A stretch of DNA of 22,497 nt from Puniceicoccaceae bacterium (lineage in GTDB: Bacteria; Verrucomicrobiota; Verrucomicrobiia; Opitutales; Coraliomargaritaceae), in assembly GCA_003567255.1 (NCBI GenBank), contig PWZW01000010.1, forward strand, positions 1 to 22,497. The letters run 5' to 3'. The notes under the pieces are model-generated. The model made no database searches. It was not told the DNA's origin and saw nothing but the letters and a program-made list of their open reading frames with translations. Numbering within the stretch: the first letter of the stretch is position 1; the number at the start of each line of letters is the position of its first letter. Both the position numbers and the translations under genes were made by a program. Shown one piece after another: positions 13,891 to 22,258 of this stretch.

Positions 13891-16800
13891 GCCTTTCTTC
13901 GGTAAGTATACGCAGGCCGGTATTCACGACCGTCCTCTCCATAGTAATCATCATCTTTGGTGCCATCGGCCTGAGTGAATTGGGTGTCCGTGAGTTACCC
14001 GAGAGCGAGCGACCGCTCATCACCGTGCAGTCCAACTACCCGGGAGCAAACTCCTCGGTCATCGAAAGCCAGATCATTGAAATTCTGGAAGAGCAAATCA
14101 ACACCGTATCCGGTATCCGCACCCTTACCTCGACCAGTCGTGAGGGACGCGCTACACTGAGTGTTGAATTTGAACTGGGCGAGGACATTGACGTTGCCGC
14201 TAACGACATCCGCGACCGCGTCTCTGCGGCGCTGAGGGACCTCCCCCCGGACGCCGACCCGCCTACCGTTCGGAAGGAAGACGCTGACGGTGACCCCATC
14301 ATCTTCCTCAACGTCAGCAGCCAACAGCGTGACCTGCTGGAGCTTACGGACATTGCCGACAACGTGCTTAAGACGCGATTTGAAACCATTCCCGGAGTCG
14401 GCCGTGTCGACATCTGGGGAGATAAGGAATACGCCATGCGTCTCTGGCTGGACCCTGAACGAATGGCAGCCCACGGGACCACCGCAATCGATGTGCGCAA
14501 CGCCTTCGCTGATGCCAATGTCGAGTTACCGAGCGGACGCCTGGAAGGGCGCGACGTGGATGTCACCATCCAAACCCTCAGTCGTTTGGGTGACGATCCT
14601 GACCTTTTCAATAATCGCGTCATCCGTCGGGTGGGTGACCGGGTCGTTAGGCTTAGAGATATTGGGTATGCGGAGATTGGCCCGCTGAATGAGCGTACCA
14701 TCCTCAAGCGCAACAGCGTTCCCATGGTCGGAGTGGTCTTACGCCCGCAAACCAACGCCAATGAAATCGAAATCGTTGACGAATTTTACCGACGCCTTAA
14801 TGCGGTCCGCCCCGAGCTTCCTGAAGATATTGAGCTTGGGATTGGCTTTGATACCAGCGAATTCATTCGAGACAGTATCTCTGAAGTCAGACAAACCCTG
14901 ATCATTTCGGGCATACTGGTGTGTCTCACCATCTTCTTCTTTTTACGTGAAGTAAGGTCGACCATCATACCGCTGATTGCCATTCCCATCGCGCTGATCG
15001 GGACCTTTTTCATCCTCTATCTGGCTGGCTTCTCGATCAACACGCTGACCTTGCTGGGCTTGGTACTGGCGATCGGTTTGGTTGTGGACGATGCCATCGT
15101 GGTTCTGGAAAATATTTATCGAAGGATTGAGGATGGAGAAGATGCCAAGGAAGCGGCCATCAAGGGCATTCAGCAAATTTTCCTCGCAGTCATTGCCACC
15201 TCGCTCGCCCTGGCGGCCGTTTTTGCGCCGATCATTTTCCTGGGAGGCCTCACCGGAGTGCTGTTTCGTGAGTTTGGGGTAACCCTTGCTGCAGCGGTGC
15301 TGATTTCCTCTTTCGTTGCCCTCACGCTCACCCCGATGCTTTGCTCGAGGATCTTGAAAAAGCACGAAAAACAGCCCTTCCTCTACCGGAAGACAGAGCC
15401 GTTTTTTGAGGTTCTCAATCGTGGATACAAATGGCTGCTCGAAAGATTTATGGGAAGCGTTGTCCCGACGATTGCAGTCTTGGTCTGCTGCATTGCGGTG
15501 ATCATCAGCGCTTGGTTCAGCTTGCCGAAGGAATTGGCTCCCATCGAAGATAGAGACCTCTTGCGGATTCAAGTTCAAGGCCCCGCCGGGGTAGGTTTCA
15601 GTCACATGATGGAAGTCATGGACCGGGTCGACGGTATCGTGGAGCGCTCGGTACCAGAGCGCGACGCGAGCTTGACCGTCACCTCACCCGGCTTTGGTGC
15701 GGCGACCACCGTGAACTCCGGTTTCGGTCGGCTCGCCCTCATCCCGGCCGCGGAGCGGGAGCGTTCACAGGTCGATATCGCCAACCAACTGACTCGGGAG
15801 TTTGCGGATTTCCCGGACGCCTTTGTCCGTATCCAATCGCCCCCGACCATTCAAGCGGGGGGTCGCGGCGCACCGATGCAGTTTGTGGTGCAAAACACTG
15901 ATGGAACCAAGCTTCGCGACATCATACCTGAATTCCTCAGCCGGGCCCGTGGAGAATCAGCGCTCGCGGGGGTCAGCGTGGATCTGCAATTCACTCAACC
16001 AGAAATCAACCTAAACATTGATCGGGACCGCGCCGAGGCCATTGGGGTGAGTGTCCGGGATATCGCCGAAGTAGTGCAGGCCTCTTTCAGTGGGCAACGT
16101 TTTGGCTTTTTCATTAAAGACGGTGAGCAGTACGAGATCATCGGCCAATTCGAGCGCGACCAACGAAGCGCACCCGTGGATGTGAGTGTGTTGGAAGTGC
16201 GCAATAACGAGGGCTACATGATTCCAATCACCAACCTCGTCACCATCGAGGAAGTGAGTGCGGCCCCAGTGCTCTTCCGCTTCAACCGCTTCCCCTCGGC
16301 AACGTTTTCAGCAGCCGTGGGCGAGGGCTACACCATGGCAGACGCCGTTGCCGCGATGCGGTCAATCGCCAGAGAGGTGCTTGACGAAAGCTTCTCGACC
16401 GAACTTTCGGGAGAAGCTCGCGAGTTCGAGGAAACGGGAGCGAGTATCTTCTTTATTTTCATCCTCGCCCTTACGTTGGTGTATCTGGTCCTAGCCGCGC
16501 AGTTTGAAAGTTTCCGCTCACCACTGATCATCATGATCACCGTGCCCCTGGCCCTCGCCGGCGGCCTCCTCGCCCTCTCGGTCTTTGGCCAGCAGATTAA
16601 CATCTTTTCGCAGATCGGTCTGGTCATGCTCGTTGGTTTGGTCACTAAAAACGGGATTCTGGTCGTGGAGTTTGCCAACCAGTTACGCGACTCCGGGATG
16701 GAAGTCGGCGAGGCAGCCAAAGAAGCCGCTGCCCAGCGCTTTCGTCCGATTTTAATGACGGCGACGTCAACGATCCTTGGGGTCCTGCCGATCGCACTGG

Positions 16801-16949
16801 CGGTTGGGGCCGGGGCAGCCAGTCGGGTGCCGCTCGGTATTGCGGTGATCGGCGGACTGGTGGTCGGCTCCTTCCTTACCCTCTTTGTGATCCCCATGGC
16901 CTACAAGTTGATCGCCAACCCGAAGCCCAGAGAAATGCCCAACGCTTAG
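13887..16949 (+). CDS. RND efflux transporter, hydrophobe/amphiphile (HAE1) type
   Basis: The 1020-aa inner-membrane protein has the AcrB/MexB layout: one N-terminal transmembrane helix (about 12-30), a large periplasmic loop, a membrane block of about six helices (about 335-530), a second periplasmic loop and a C-terminal helix block. Proton-relay residues are present: Asp401-Asp402 in LGLVLAIGLVVDDAIVVLEN (390-409) and Lys921 in GLVTKNGILVVEF. The typical LPESERPLITVQSNYPGA stretch follows helix 1. It should export drugs, bile-like or lipophilic compounds by proton antiport. The gene overlaps the adaptor gene by 4 bp. No TolC-type channel gene is in the window, so a shared channel encoded elsewhere must be used. 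Substrates cannot be predicted. Confidence 0.93.
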   Translation: MSLSSVSIRRPVFTTVLSIVIIIFGAIGLSELGVRELPESERPLITVQSNYPGANSSVIESQIIEILEEQINTVSGIRTLTSTSREGRATLSVEFELGEDIDVAANDIRDRVSAALRDLPPDADPPTVRKEDADGDPIIFLNVSSQQRDLLELTDIADNVLKTRFETIPGVGRVDIWGDKEYAMRLWLDPERMAAHGTTAIDVRNAFADANVELPSGRLEGRDVDVTIQTLSRLGDDPDLFNNRVIRRVGDRVVRLRDIGYAEIGPLNERTILKRNSVPMVGVVLRPQTNANEIEIVDEFYRRLNAVRPELPEDIELGIGFDTSEFIRDSISEVRQTLIISGILVCLTIFFFLREVRSTIIPLIAIPIALIGTFFILYLAGFSINTLTLLGLVLAIGLVVDDAIVVLENIYRRIEDGEDAKEAAIKGIQQIFLAVIATSLALAAVFAPIIFLGGLTGVLFREFGVTLAAAVLISSFVALTLTPMLCSRILKKHEKQPFLYRKTEPFFEVLNRGYKWLLERFMGSVVPTIAVLVCCIAVIISAWFSLPKELAPIEDRDLLRIQVQGPAGVGFSHMMEVMDRVDGIVERSVPERDASLTVTSPGFGAATTVNSGFGRLALIPAAERERSQVDIANQLTREFADFPDAFVRIQSPPTIQAGGRGAPMQFVVQNTDGTKLRDIIPEFLSRARGESALAGVSVDLQFTQPEINLNIDRDRAEAIGVSVRDIAEVVQASFSGQRFGFFIKDGEQYEIIGQFERDQRSAPVDVSVLEVRNNEGYMIPITNLVTIEEVSAAPVLFRFNRFPSATFSAAVGEGYTMADAVAAMRSIAREVLDESFSTELSGEAREFEETGASIFFIFILALTLVYLVLAAQFESFRSPLIIMITVPLALAGGLLALSVFGQQINIFSQIGLVMLVGLVTKNGILVVEFANQLRDSGMEVGEAAKEAAAQRFRPILMTATSTILGVLPIALAVGAGAASRVPLGIAVIGGLVVGSFLTLFVIPMAYKLIANPKPREMPNA

Positions 16950-17061
16950 CCAGCTGCGCCTTGCTGTGTTGGGCGAAGGCGTCGCTACCCCGCTGCGCAA
17001 ACAGGAAAATCTTGCTCTCCGGCGAGAACTTCCTAACTAATCGCGTAACGAACGCAACATT

Positions 17062-17712
17062 ATGACTCAATTCAGCATCCTTTGCCTCCTCGCTTCCCTC
17101 TTTATGTTCACTGGCTTCGCCAGTGCCCAACCGGCCAATGAGCTGCCAATGTACAATGGCACAAAGTCTCCGGGCTTGGAGATTGACGCGGCAAACAGTA
17201 CCCGAAAATCCGAGTTAGCCTGGGAGTTGGTCAACCAGGGCAATCTGGTCAGCGCGATGCGCCTCTTCAACGAGGCGTGGTTACTGAACCCGGACGATCC
17301 GGCTCCGTACTGGGGCTTTGCTTACATTACCGGAATCCGCTCGCAAAGTGAGGACACCCTGACAAACCTTGAGACCTCGATTCGGTACTACAACATGGCA
17401 CGCCAGCGTATGCGCGCACCCAATGTCCGCCTGCTGAGTGACCTTGCCTTTGCGCACACGACGGTGGGCGCTTACCACCAGGCAAACGGGAATGACCCCC
17501 GGCTCTCCTTTCGCTTGGCGGATGAAATTTTCTCTCAAGCGGAAGCGGTGGACCCAAACTTTGCGCCCATGCTCCTGAACCGATCGTTTCTCGAGTACTA
17601 TCGTGAAAATTATCCGCGCGCGCTAGCACTGACCGAAAAGGCTGCGGCTTACGGCATGGAGGCCGATCCGGATTTTATCAGCGAGCTTCAGAGCTTGATT
17701 GGCCGCCGGTAA
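17062..17712 (+). CDS. Secreted TPR-like protein of unknown function
   Basis: The 216-aa protein begins with a signal peptide (hydrophobic core about 4-20, likely cleavage after ASA at residue 22, leaving Gln23). The mature part is helical and contains tetratricopeptide-like units, for example SELAWELVNQGNLVSAMRLF followed by EAWLLNPDDPAPYWGFAYI (about 50-90) and a second unit near the C-terminus (AVDPNFAPMLLNRSFLEYY, then NYPRALALTEKAAAYGM). It is probably periplasmic and may act as a protein-protein adaptor. It starts 112 bp after the RND gene in the same direction, so cotranscription is possible but not shown. I do not recognise a named family. Confidence 0.75.
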   Translation: MTQFSILCLLASLFMFTGFASAQPANELPMYNGTKSPGLEIDAANSTRKSELAWELVNQGNLVSAMRLFNEAWLLNPDDPAPYWGFAYITGIRSQSEDTLTNLETSIRYYNMARQRMRAPNVRLLSDLAFAHTTVGAYHQANGNDPRLSFRLADEIFSQAEAVDPNFAPMLLNRSFLEYYRENYPRALALTEKAAAYGMEADPDFISELQSLIGRR

Positions 17713-17729
17713 AGGACTTTTCAGCAAGT

Positions 17730-18323
17730 TCAGGGGCTTTGCGGGTCAATGAGTTCACGAATATCCACCGCCTCCATACCAGCCGCGCGGGCTGCCTGCA
17801 GCCCCAAGTCAGTATCCTCAAAGGCGCAGCAAACGTGCGCGGGCAGCCCTATCCGCTGAGCCGCGAGCAGATAGGTTTCCGGCTCAGGCTTAAACTTCGT
17901 CACTTGATCCGCCCCAATGATGTGGCTGAACAAATCGCGTAAACCTGTTTTCTCAAGAAGCTGCTGTGCCAGCCAGGTAGGACTCCCCGTAGCGACGGCC
18001 ATAGGCACGGTGCCCGCAGCCGCACGAGCGATATCGGCAATTGGTTGAATCGGCTTCACCAGGTCGCAGAGCGAGACAAATCGCTCTTCCTTGAGCTCGG
18101 CGAGTGATTCCGCATCGACCTCTATCCCTTGTTCAAGGGCCAACAGCTCAATAATCGTCACAGCGGGGACTCCGCCGAGCGCATAAAAACGCTCTTCGGT
18201 CAGGCTAATCCCGACCTCATTCAACGATTGTTTCCAAGCCACGAAATGACTGGGCATGGTATCGACGAGGGTGCCGTCACAGTCGAAAACAAGCCCCTGA
18301 AAGCGTTGGTGGAAAGGAAGCAT
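17730..18323 (-). CDS. HAD-superfamily phosphatase/phosphomutase (beta-phosphoglucomutase-like)
   Basis: The protein (197 aa from this ATG) shows all HAD motifs: I GLVFDCDGTLVDT (two aspartates, nucleophile and general acid), II AVATGS, III KFKPEPETY with the conserved lysine, and IV FEDTDLG. A helical cap lies between motifs I and II, as in subfamily IA. Such proteins are YqaB-like sugar phosphatases or beta-phosphoglucomutases; DCDGTLVDT with a Pro two residues later favours a fructose-1-phosphatase/YqaB-like role, but that is tentative. A GTG at 18335, in frame and 12 bp further upstream, would give 201 aa and is the alternative start. It directly follows the LapA-domain gene (gap of 5-17 bp), so both form a small minus-strand operon. 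Confidence 0.85.
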   Translation of the reverse strand: MLPFHQRFQGLVFDCDGTLVDTMPSHFVAWKQSLNEVGISLTEERFYALGGVPAVTIIELLALEQGIEVDAESLAELKEERFVSLCDLVKPIQPIADIARAAAGTVPMAVATGSPTWLAQQLLEKTGLRDLFSHIIGADQVTKFKPEPETYLLAAQRIGLPAHVCCAFEDTDLGLQAARAAGMEAVDIRELIDPQSP

Positions 18324-18340
18324 AAGCTTAAACACGCCGC

Positions 18341-18541
18341 CTAGCGGGCTTTTATCCGAATCAGTTTACCCAGAAGGAAACCAATCACCACCGAGAGCAA
18401 AACCACCACGAACACCGGCAAACGCACGCTCCAGGTAATAAAGGTGAGCGGCGTTGCGTGCATATTCTGTAAAACAAGCACGAGGAGGAGCACTCCAATG
18501 GCAATAGCAATACCCGTCCGTACGTTTTTATTTAGTTTCAT
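18341..18541 (-). CDS. LapA-domain (DUF1049) small membrane protein
   Basis: The 66-aa protein has two hydrophobic helices (about 10-26 and 40-58) separated by the motif LQNMHATPLTFITW, which is typical of lipopolysaccharide assembly protein A domain proteins (YciS-like), and a basic C-terminus KLIRIKAR. In E. coli LapA works with LapB in controlling LpxC turnover and LPS synthesis at the inner membrane. Here no LapB follows, so only the domain assignment is made. It is the first gene of a pair with the HAD phosphatase and is divergent from tatD. Confidence 0.8.
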   Translation of the reverse strand: MKLNKNVRTGIAIAIGVLLLVLVLQNMHATPLTFITWSVRLPVFVVVLLSVVIGFLLGKLIRIKAR

Positions 18542-18634
18542 GGGGGCATCAAAGGCAGGACTGCACAGAAGTGCAAGGTTTCACTAAAACCACGGCCTCC
18601 CCGCAAACGCTTGCCAGCGCCCGCGATTCGCGCA

Positions 18635-18639
18635 AAGGA
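18635..18639 (+). promoter_or_regulatory. Shine-Dalgarno site of tatD
   Basis: AAGGA lies 6 nt before the ATG at 18646 and supports that start over the in-frame GTG at 18571, which would add 25 residues not resembling TatD. Confidence 0.65.
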
Positions 18640-18645
18640 TCGGGT

Positions 18646-19443
18646 ATGGAATTGATTGATAGCCACTGCCACCTGGCAAAATTTCAAGCGGAAGGCGTAT
18701 TGGATGAAGTGCTGGACCGCGCCGCTGCGCAAGACGTGAGCGCGTGCATTGCCGTCGGCACCTCAGAAGAGGATTGGATTGTCTATGAGCGGATGGCTAA
18801 AGCGTACCCCCAAGTCCACTACACCTTAGGACTGCATCCCTGTTATGTGCCTGAGGACAATTCCTGGGAGACCTCTGTTAATCAGCTTGCCTCTTTTTTC
18901 ACGCCGGGAAATCCGCCGGTTGCGCTTGGGGAAATCGGTCTGGATCACTTTCATCTACCAAAAGATCCCATTGCCGCAGGTAAGCAAATCATTGCTCAGG
19001 AAGAAGCCTTCAAGCGTCAATTAGCCATTGCCTATCAACTGGATTGCCCGGTGATCGTGCACAGCCGCGATAGTTTTGACGAATGTGTGCGGTGTATTGA
19101 TGAATCCGGCGTGAACTGGGAGCGGGTCGTTTTTCATTGTTTTTCCGGGGACACCGGCCAAATCCAACGACTCCGCCAACGGGGTGGCCGGGGCTCCTTC
19201 ACGGGCATAGTCACCTACAAGAATGCCGCCTCCGTCCGGGAAGCACTCTACGCGCAGGGGCTTGATGTGCTCATGCTGGAGACCGACAGCCCCTACCTCG
19301 CCCCCGTACCGCACCGGGGCCAAAGAAATGAGCCCGCCTATCTCCGAGCTATGGTTGAGCCTTGCGCGGAAGCGTTTGACCTCAGCGTCGAGGCGTTCGC
19401 TGAGAAAGTGACTGAAAACACCCGGGAGTTTTTCGGGATCTAG
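18646..19443 (+). CDS. tatD: TatD-family metal-dependent hydrolase (DNase)
   Basis: The 265-aa protein is a TatD/YcfH-type TIM-barrel metallohydrolase. Metal-binding residues are all visible: His7 and His9 in DSHCHL, Glu96 in GEIGLDHF, His139 in VIVHSRDS, His164 in VVFHCFSG and Asp214 in LETDSPYLAP, followed by the family string VPHRGQRNEP (221-230). Members are cytoplasmic nucleases (3'-5' exonuclease or AP-site activity) or tRNA-editing-like deacylases. The start at 18646 is backed by AAGGA 6 nt upstream and by the usual N-terminus. The next gene begins 7 bp after the stop, suggesting cotranscription with the tryptophan-repeat protein. Which paralogue (TatD, YcfH, YjjV) it corresponds to is not clear. 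Confidence 0.92.
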   Translation: MELIDSHCHLAKFQAEGVLDEVLDRAAAQDVSACIAVGTSEEDWIVYERMAKAYPQVHYTLGLHPCYVPEDNSWETSVNQLASFFTPGNPPVALGEIGLDHFHLPKDPIAAGKQIIAQEEAFKRQLAIAYQLDCPVIVHSRDSFDECVRCIDESGVNWERVVFHCFSGDTGQIQRLRQRGGRGSFTGIVTYKNAASVREALYAQGLDVLMLETDSPYLAPVPHRGQRNEPAYLRAMVEPCAEAFDLSVEAFAEKVTENTREFFGI

Positions 19444-19450
19444 CGACCGT

Positions 19451-20740
19451 ATGTTCAAAAAACCAATCAGCCTATTGCTCTTTCTGATTGCACTCGCTGC
19501 GGTCATTTTCGGGATACGGTATGACTGGGATTCGGTGAACGAAACGTCTGCCAGCGCCGGGCAGACGACGATATCAGATACGCTGATCGAAGACATGGGG
19601 GAAGGCACGAGCCCCACGCCCCTCGATGAACTCCTTACCCGCACGGTTCCCACGGACGAAGAGGAACCCTCCGGGCAGATGAATCCCGAAACGCTTTTGG
19701 AGGATGCCCTCGCACTTCCGCTCGGCACCGAACGAAGCACGGCCCTCATTGAAGCAGCCACTCGCTGGGCTACCGAGGAGCCGGAATTGGCTCTGACTTG
19801 GATCGAGGCCAACCTTGGCGGTCGTGACCGACTGGATACCCTGCAGGCGGCCATTCAGCCTTGGGCGGAGGACGCCCCGGAGAGCGCCGCCGAGTGGGTC
19901 CGCACCATGGTCATGGACGGTTCCCAAGCGCGGGCGGCACACGCCCTCGCACTCGCATGGGCAAAGACAGATCCGGAAGCAACGCTGGCATGGATTGACG
20001 GGCTTTCTGCCGCCCCGGTCCGCAGCGAGGCCAGAGCGGGCCTGGTTGAGAGCTGGAGCGAGCACGCGCCGGAAGCCACCGTGGCATGGCTGGTTGAAAG
20101 GGGTCTGGATCAGGAGGAGGCAGCTTTGCTTAGACTGGCCCTCGACCGTTTCGTTGAAGCCGACCACCGCGCCGCTGGGGCCTTCATCTCAGCCCAAGCG
20201 TCCAGCGCAAACTTCCCTGCCTTGGCTGAGCGCTACATAGCGCAACTTGTCGAGCAGCAGGGGCCGGAAACAGCGCAGGCATGGATCGAACAACAAAACG
20301 TCGACCCTCACCAAGCAGACCTTTACCACCGAAGCCTTTTTTACTCCTGGGCACAAGTGGATCCAGCAGATGCGGCAACCCTCCTCGACACCGCTGAAAC
20401 TGTGGATCATGCGCAGGTGGAGGCCAAAGCATTTGCGCTGATGAGCGAGTGGGCCCGGACCGATACCTACGCCTCGGCGGAATGGCTTAGTCGGCAAGCG
20501 GCAGGGCCCGTGCGTGATGCAGCCATCGAGGGTTTTTCCAATGCAGTGCTCCCCTTCGATCCGGTTGTGGCACTGGAATGGAGCCAAGCGATCACCTCAG
20601 CTCCGCTGCGCACAGCGCAGTTGCAAGCCCTCTTCACTGAGTGGGCGCAGGCAGATCCTGGTGCCGCAGGCACGTGGTTGGAAAACACTTCGGCAGAGAC
20701 CGAAGCCACCATCCTTTCCGCACCGAGCTTCGAGGACTGA
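19451..20740 (+). CDS. Membrane-anchored tandem tryptophan-repeat protein, function unknown
   Basis: The 429-aa protein starts with a basic head and one hydrophobic helix (about 6-22), then an acidic linker (about 24-95), and ends in a regular repeat array. Repeats begin W-A/S-x-x-D/A-P-E-x-A-x-x-W-[IVL] and continue with a helix containing R/A-rich turns. Trp residues that open repeats lie at 106, 138, 170, 202, 300, 334 and 398, with degenerate repeats near 234, 267 and 368, so the period is about 32. The array looks like a two-helix solenoid similar to HEAT or TPR folds, exposed to the periplasm. I know similar Trp-DP repeats from Verrucomicrobiota and Planctomycetota hypothetical proteins, with no defined role. 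It follows tatD after 7 bp. Confidence 0.75.
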   Translation: MFKKPISLLLFLIALAAVIFGIRYDWDSVNETSASAGQTTISDTLIEDMGEGTSPTPLDELLTRTVPTDEEEPSGQMNPETLLEDALALPLGTERSTALIEAATRWATEEPELALTWIEANLGGRDRLDTLQAAIQPWAEDAPESAAEWVRTMVMDGSQARAAHALALAWAKTDPEATLAWIDGLSAAPVRSEARAGLVESWSEHAPEATVAWLVERGLDQEEAALLRLALDRFVEADHRAAGAFISAQASSANFPALAERYIAQLVEQQGPETAQAWIEQQNVDPHQADLYHRSLFYSWAQVDPADAATLLDTAETVDHAQVEAKAFALMSEWARTDTYASAEWLSRQAAGPVRDAAIEGFSNAVLPFDPVVALEWSQAITSAPLRTAQLQALFTEWAQADPGAAGTWLENTSAETEATILSAPSFED

Positions 20741-20756
20741 GGGGGCCACCCGTGGT

Positions 20757-21332
20757 CTACTGATTAGCCGGACCGACGTAGGTAAGCGCTCCGCGGTACA
20801 AGAGTCGTTGGGTTTGTCGGCGGTGGGTACGGGTTTCAAATCCCGAAGTGCGCAGCACGACCGGCTCTGTATCCACGTCCACCCACTCGCGCATTTGCCG
20901 ATCTTTACCGGAGGCCTCATCCGCTGGGCGCCAGATGATCCCTTCCTCAAAAAGAAATCCCCGGTAGAGCGTTTCCTCGCCCGCCTGCTCGACTTGGCTG
21001 TAGAGCCTCCCTTGATCCACCATGGCAAAAGAACGTGCGGTATTCAGGTCGCCATCGCGGGTGAATACACCCACTCCACGCAAACCTTCACCGTCCCACC
21101 AATAAATTTGCCTGACCTCAAGCGTCTGTTCGACCCCGGTTTCGACGGAGCTGACGACAAAGGTGCCCTCCCAAGTCCCTTGATAACTCCGCAGCATAGC
21201 CTCCAACTCCTGGTGACTCGGCGGAGTGTCCGCCACCACCGGCCCGATGGACGCGAAAAAAACCAGACAGCAAAGCAGCGCGCTTACACCTACCTTGCCG
21301 AACGGAAATTGGCTGATTTGGGGATTGAGCAT
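20757..21332 (-). CDS. Small secreted protein of unknown function
   Basis: From the ATG at 21332 the product is 191 aa, with a signal peptide (hydrophobic core about 14-32, probable cleavage after VVA before DTPPSHQ). The mature part opens with a helix (HQELEAMLRSY) followed by QGTWEGTFVVSS and alternating strands such as QTLEVRQIYWWDGE and YRGFLFEEGIIWRP, which suggests a small beta-barrel of the lipocalin or DUF1579 type. An in-frame TTG at 21359 would add nine residues. It faces the repeat-protein gene with a 16-bp gap and is divergent from kdsA. An opposite-strand frame is open across it, but the signal peptide and amphipathic beta pattern make this strand the better choice. Confidence 0.6.
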   Translation of the reverse strand: MLNPQISQFPFGKVGVSALLCCLVFFASIGPVVADTPPSHQELEAMLRSYQGTWEGTFVVSSVETGVEQTLEVRQIYWWDGEGLRGVGVFTRDGDLNTARSFAMVDQGRLYSQVEQAGEETLYRGFLFEEGIIWRPADEASGKDRQMREWVDVDTEPVVLRTSGFETRTHRRQTQRLLYRGALTYVGPANQ

Positions 21333-21434
21333 ATCATCATCAAAGGAAAGCTTAGGCAAAACGCTCTCGCACCCTCTGGCAAGCTTCGTAAAGGCTTGTC
21401 CGGGCGTTCAAAATTTTTAAACCCTTTACACCTT

Positions 21435-22229
21435 ATGCTTTTTAATCCCGAAAAACTGCTCCTGATCGCCGGGCCCTGCTCCCTGGAAGGTGAGGCCACC
21501 GCTCGCCCCGTGGCCGAAAAACTCGCCGAACTGCGCGAGCGCTACCCCGAACTAAACATCATTTTCAAAGGCTCTTTCGATAAGGCGAACCGCACCTCCC
21601 TGGGGAGTGACCGCGGACCGGGCCTCGAGCGCGGCCTCGCCCTTTTTGAAAAGATAAAAGCGGAGTTTGCTTTCCCCTGCCTGACCGACATCCACCTCCC
21701 CGAGCAAACTGCGCAGGTGGGCGAAGTTTGCGACGTTTTGCAGATTCCCGCTTTCCTCTGCCGTCAAAGCGACCTGCTCGAAGCGGCGGCGAAAACCGGC
21801 AAAACCATAAACGTTAAAAAAGGCCAATTCCTCTCACCCATGGAGATGGCATTTGTCACCCAAAAACTGGAGGCTCTCCAAGCCACCGAAATTTGGCAGA
21901 CTGACCGGGGAACGACCTTTGGTTATCAGAACCTGGTGGTGGATATGCGGAGTTTTGACATCATGGCCGCGAACGGACACCCAACCGTTTTTGATGCAAG
22001 CCACAGTGTTCAACTCCCCGGAGCGGCAGGTGGCAAAAGTGGTGGCCAGCGCGAGCACATACCCGCACTCGCTCGTGCGGCGATTGCCGCAGGTGCGGAC
22101 GGCGTCTTTATCGAAACCCACCCAAACCCGAAAGAGGCCATTTCCGACGCCGCCAGCCAAGTCCCGCTGGATGCCTTGGAAGCCTTGGTCGTCCAACTGC
22201 TCAAGGTCTGGAACGCTGTGAGAAGCTAG
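21435..22229 (+). CDS. kdsA: 3-deoxy-8-phosphooctulonate (Kdo-8-P) synthase
   Basis: The 264-aa protein condenses arabinose-5-phosphate with phosphoenolpyruvate to Kdo-8-phosphate, the first committed step to the Kdo of lipopolysaccharide. Landmarks are IAGPCSLEGE (11-20), the KdsA signature FKGSFDKANRTS (44-55), LTDIHLPEQ, CRQSDLLEAAAKTGK, RGTTFGYQNLVVDMRSFD, VFDASHSVQLPG (185-196), SGGQREH and FIETHPNP. The presence of Cys15 together with His190, Glu227 and Asp238 fits the metal-dependent class (as in Aquifex) and not the E. coli metal-independent class, which has Asn instead of Cys. The frame stays open upstream to 20514, but the protein clearly starts at 21435. rsmD follows after 29 bp in the same direction. 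Confidence 0.95.
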   Translation: MLFNPEKLLLIAGPCSLEGEATARPVAEKLAELRERYPELNIIFKGSFDKANRTSLGSDRGPGLERGLALFEKIKAEFAFPCLTDIHLPEQTAQVGEVCDVLQIPAFLCRQSDLLEAAAKTGKTINVKKGQFLSPMEMAFVTQKLEALQATEIWQTDRGTTFGYQNLVVDMRSFDIMAANGHPTVFDASHSVQLPGAAGGKSGGQREHIPALARAAIAAGADGVFIETHPNPKEAISDAASQVPLDALEALVVQLLKVWNAVRS

Positions 22230-22258
22230 GCGGCCAACTCAAGCCAAACGTTCATTCA

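Noticed and set aside
14943..15605. Minus-strand 220-codon frame inside the RND transporter gene
   Set aside because: It lies wholly within a clear transporter coding sequence and its polar, low-complexity translation shows no family motif.
20741..20756. Hairpin between the convergent repeat-protein and secreted-protein genes as a terminator
   Set aside because: GGCCAC/GTGGTC would leave only a 2-nt loop, includes a wobble and has no T-run on either strand.
20514..21434. A plus-strand frame open from 20514 that would extend kdsA by 307 residues
   Set aside because: The added part overlaps the repeat-protein gene and the antisense secreted protein, shows no family similarity and low-complexity shadow composition; KdsA starts naturally at 21435.
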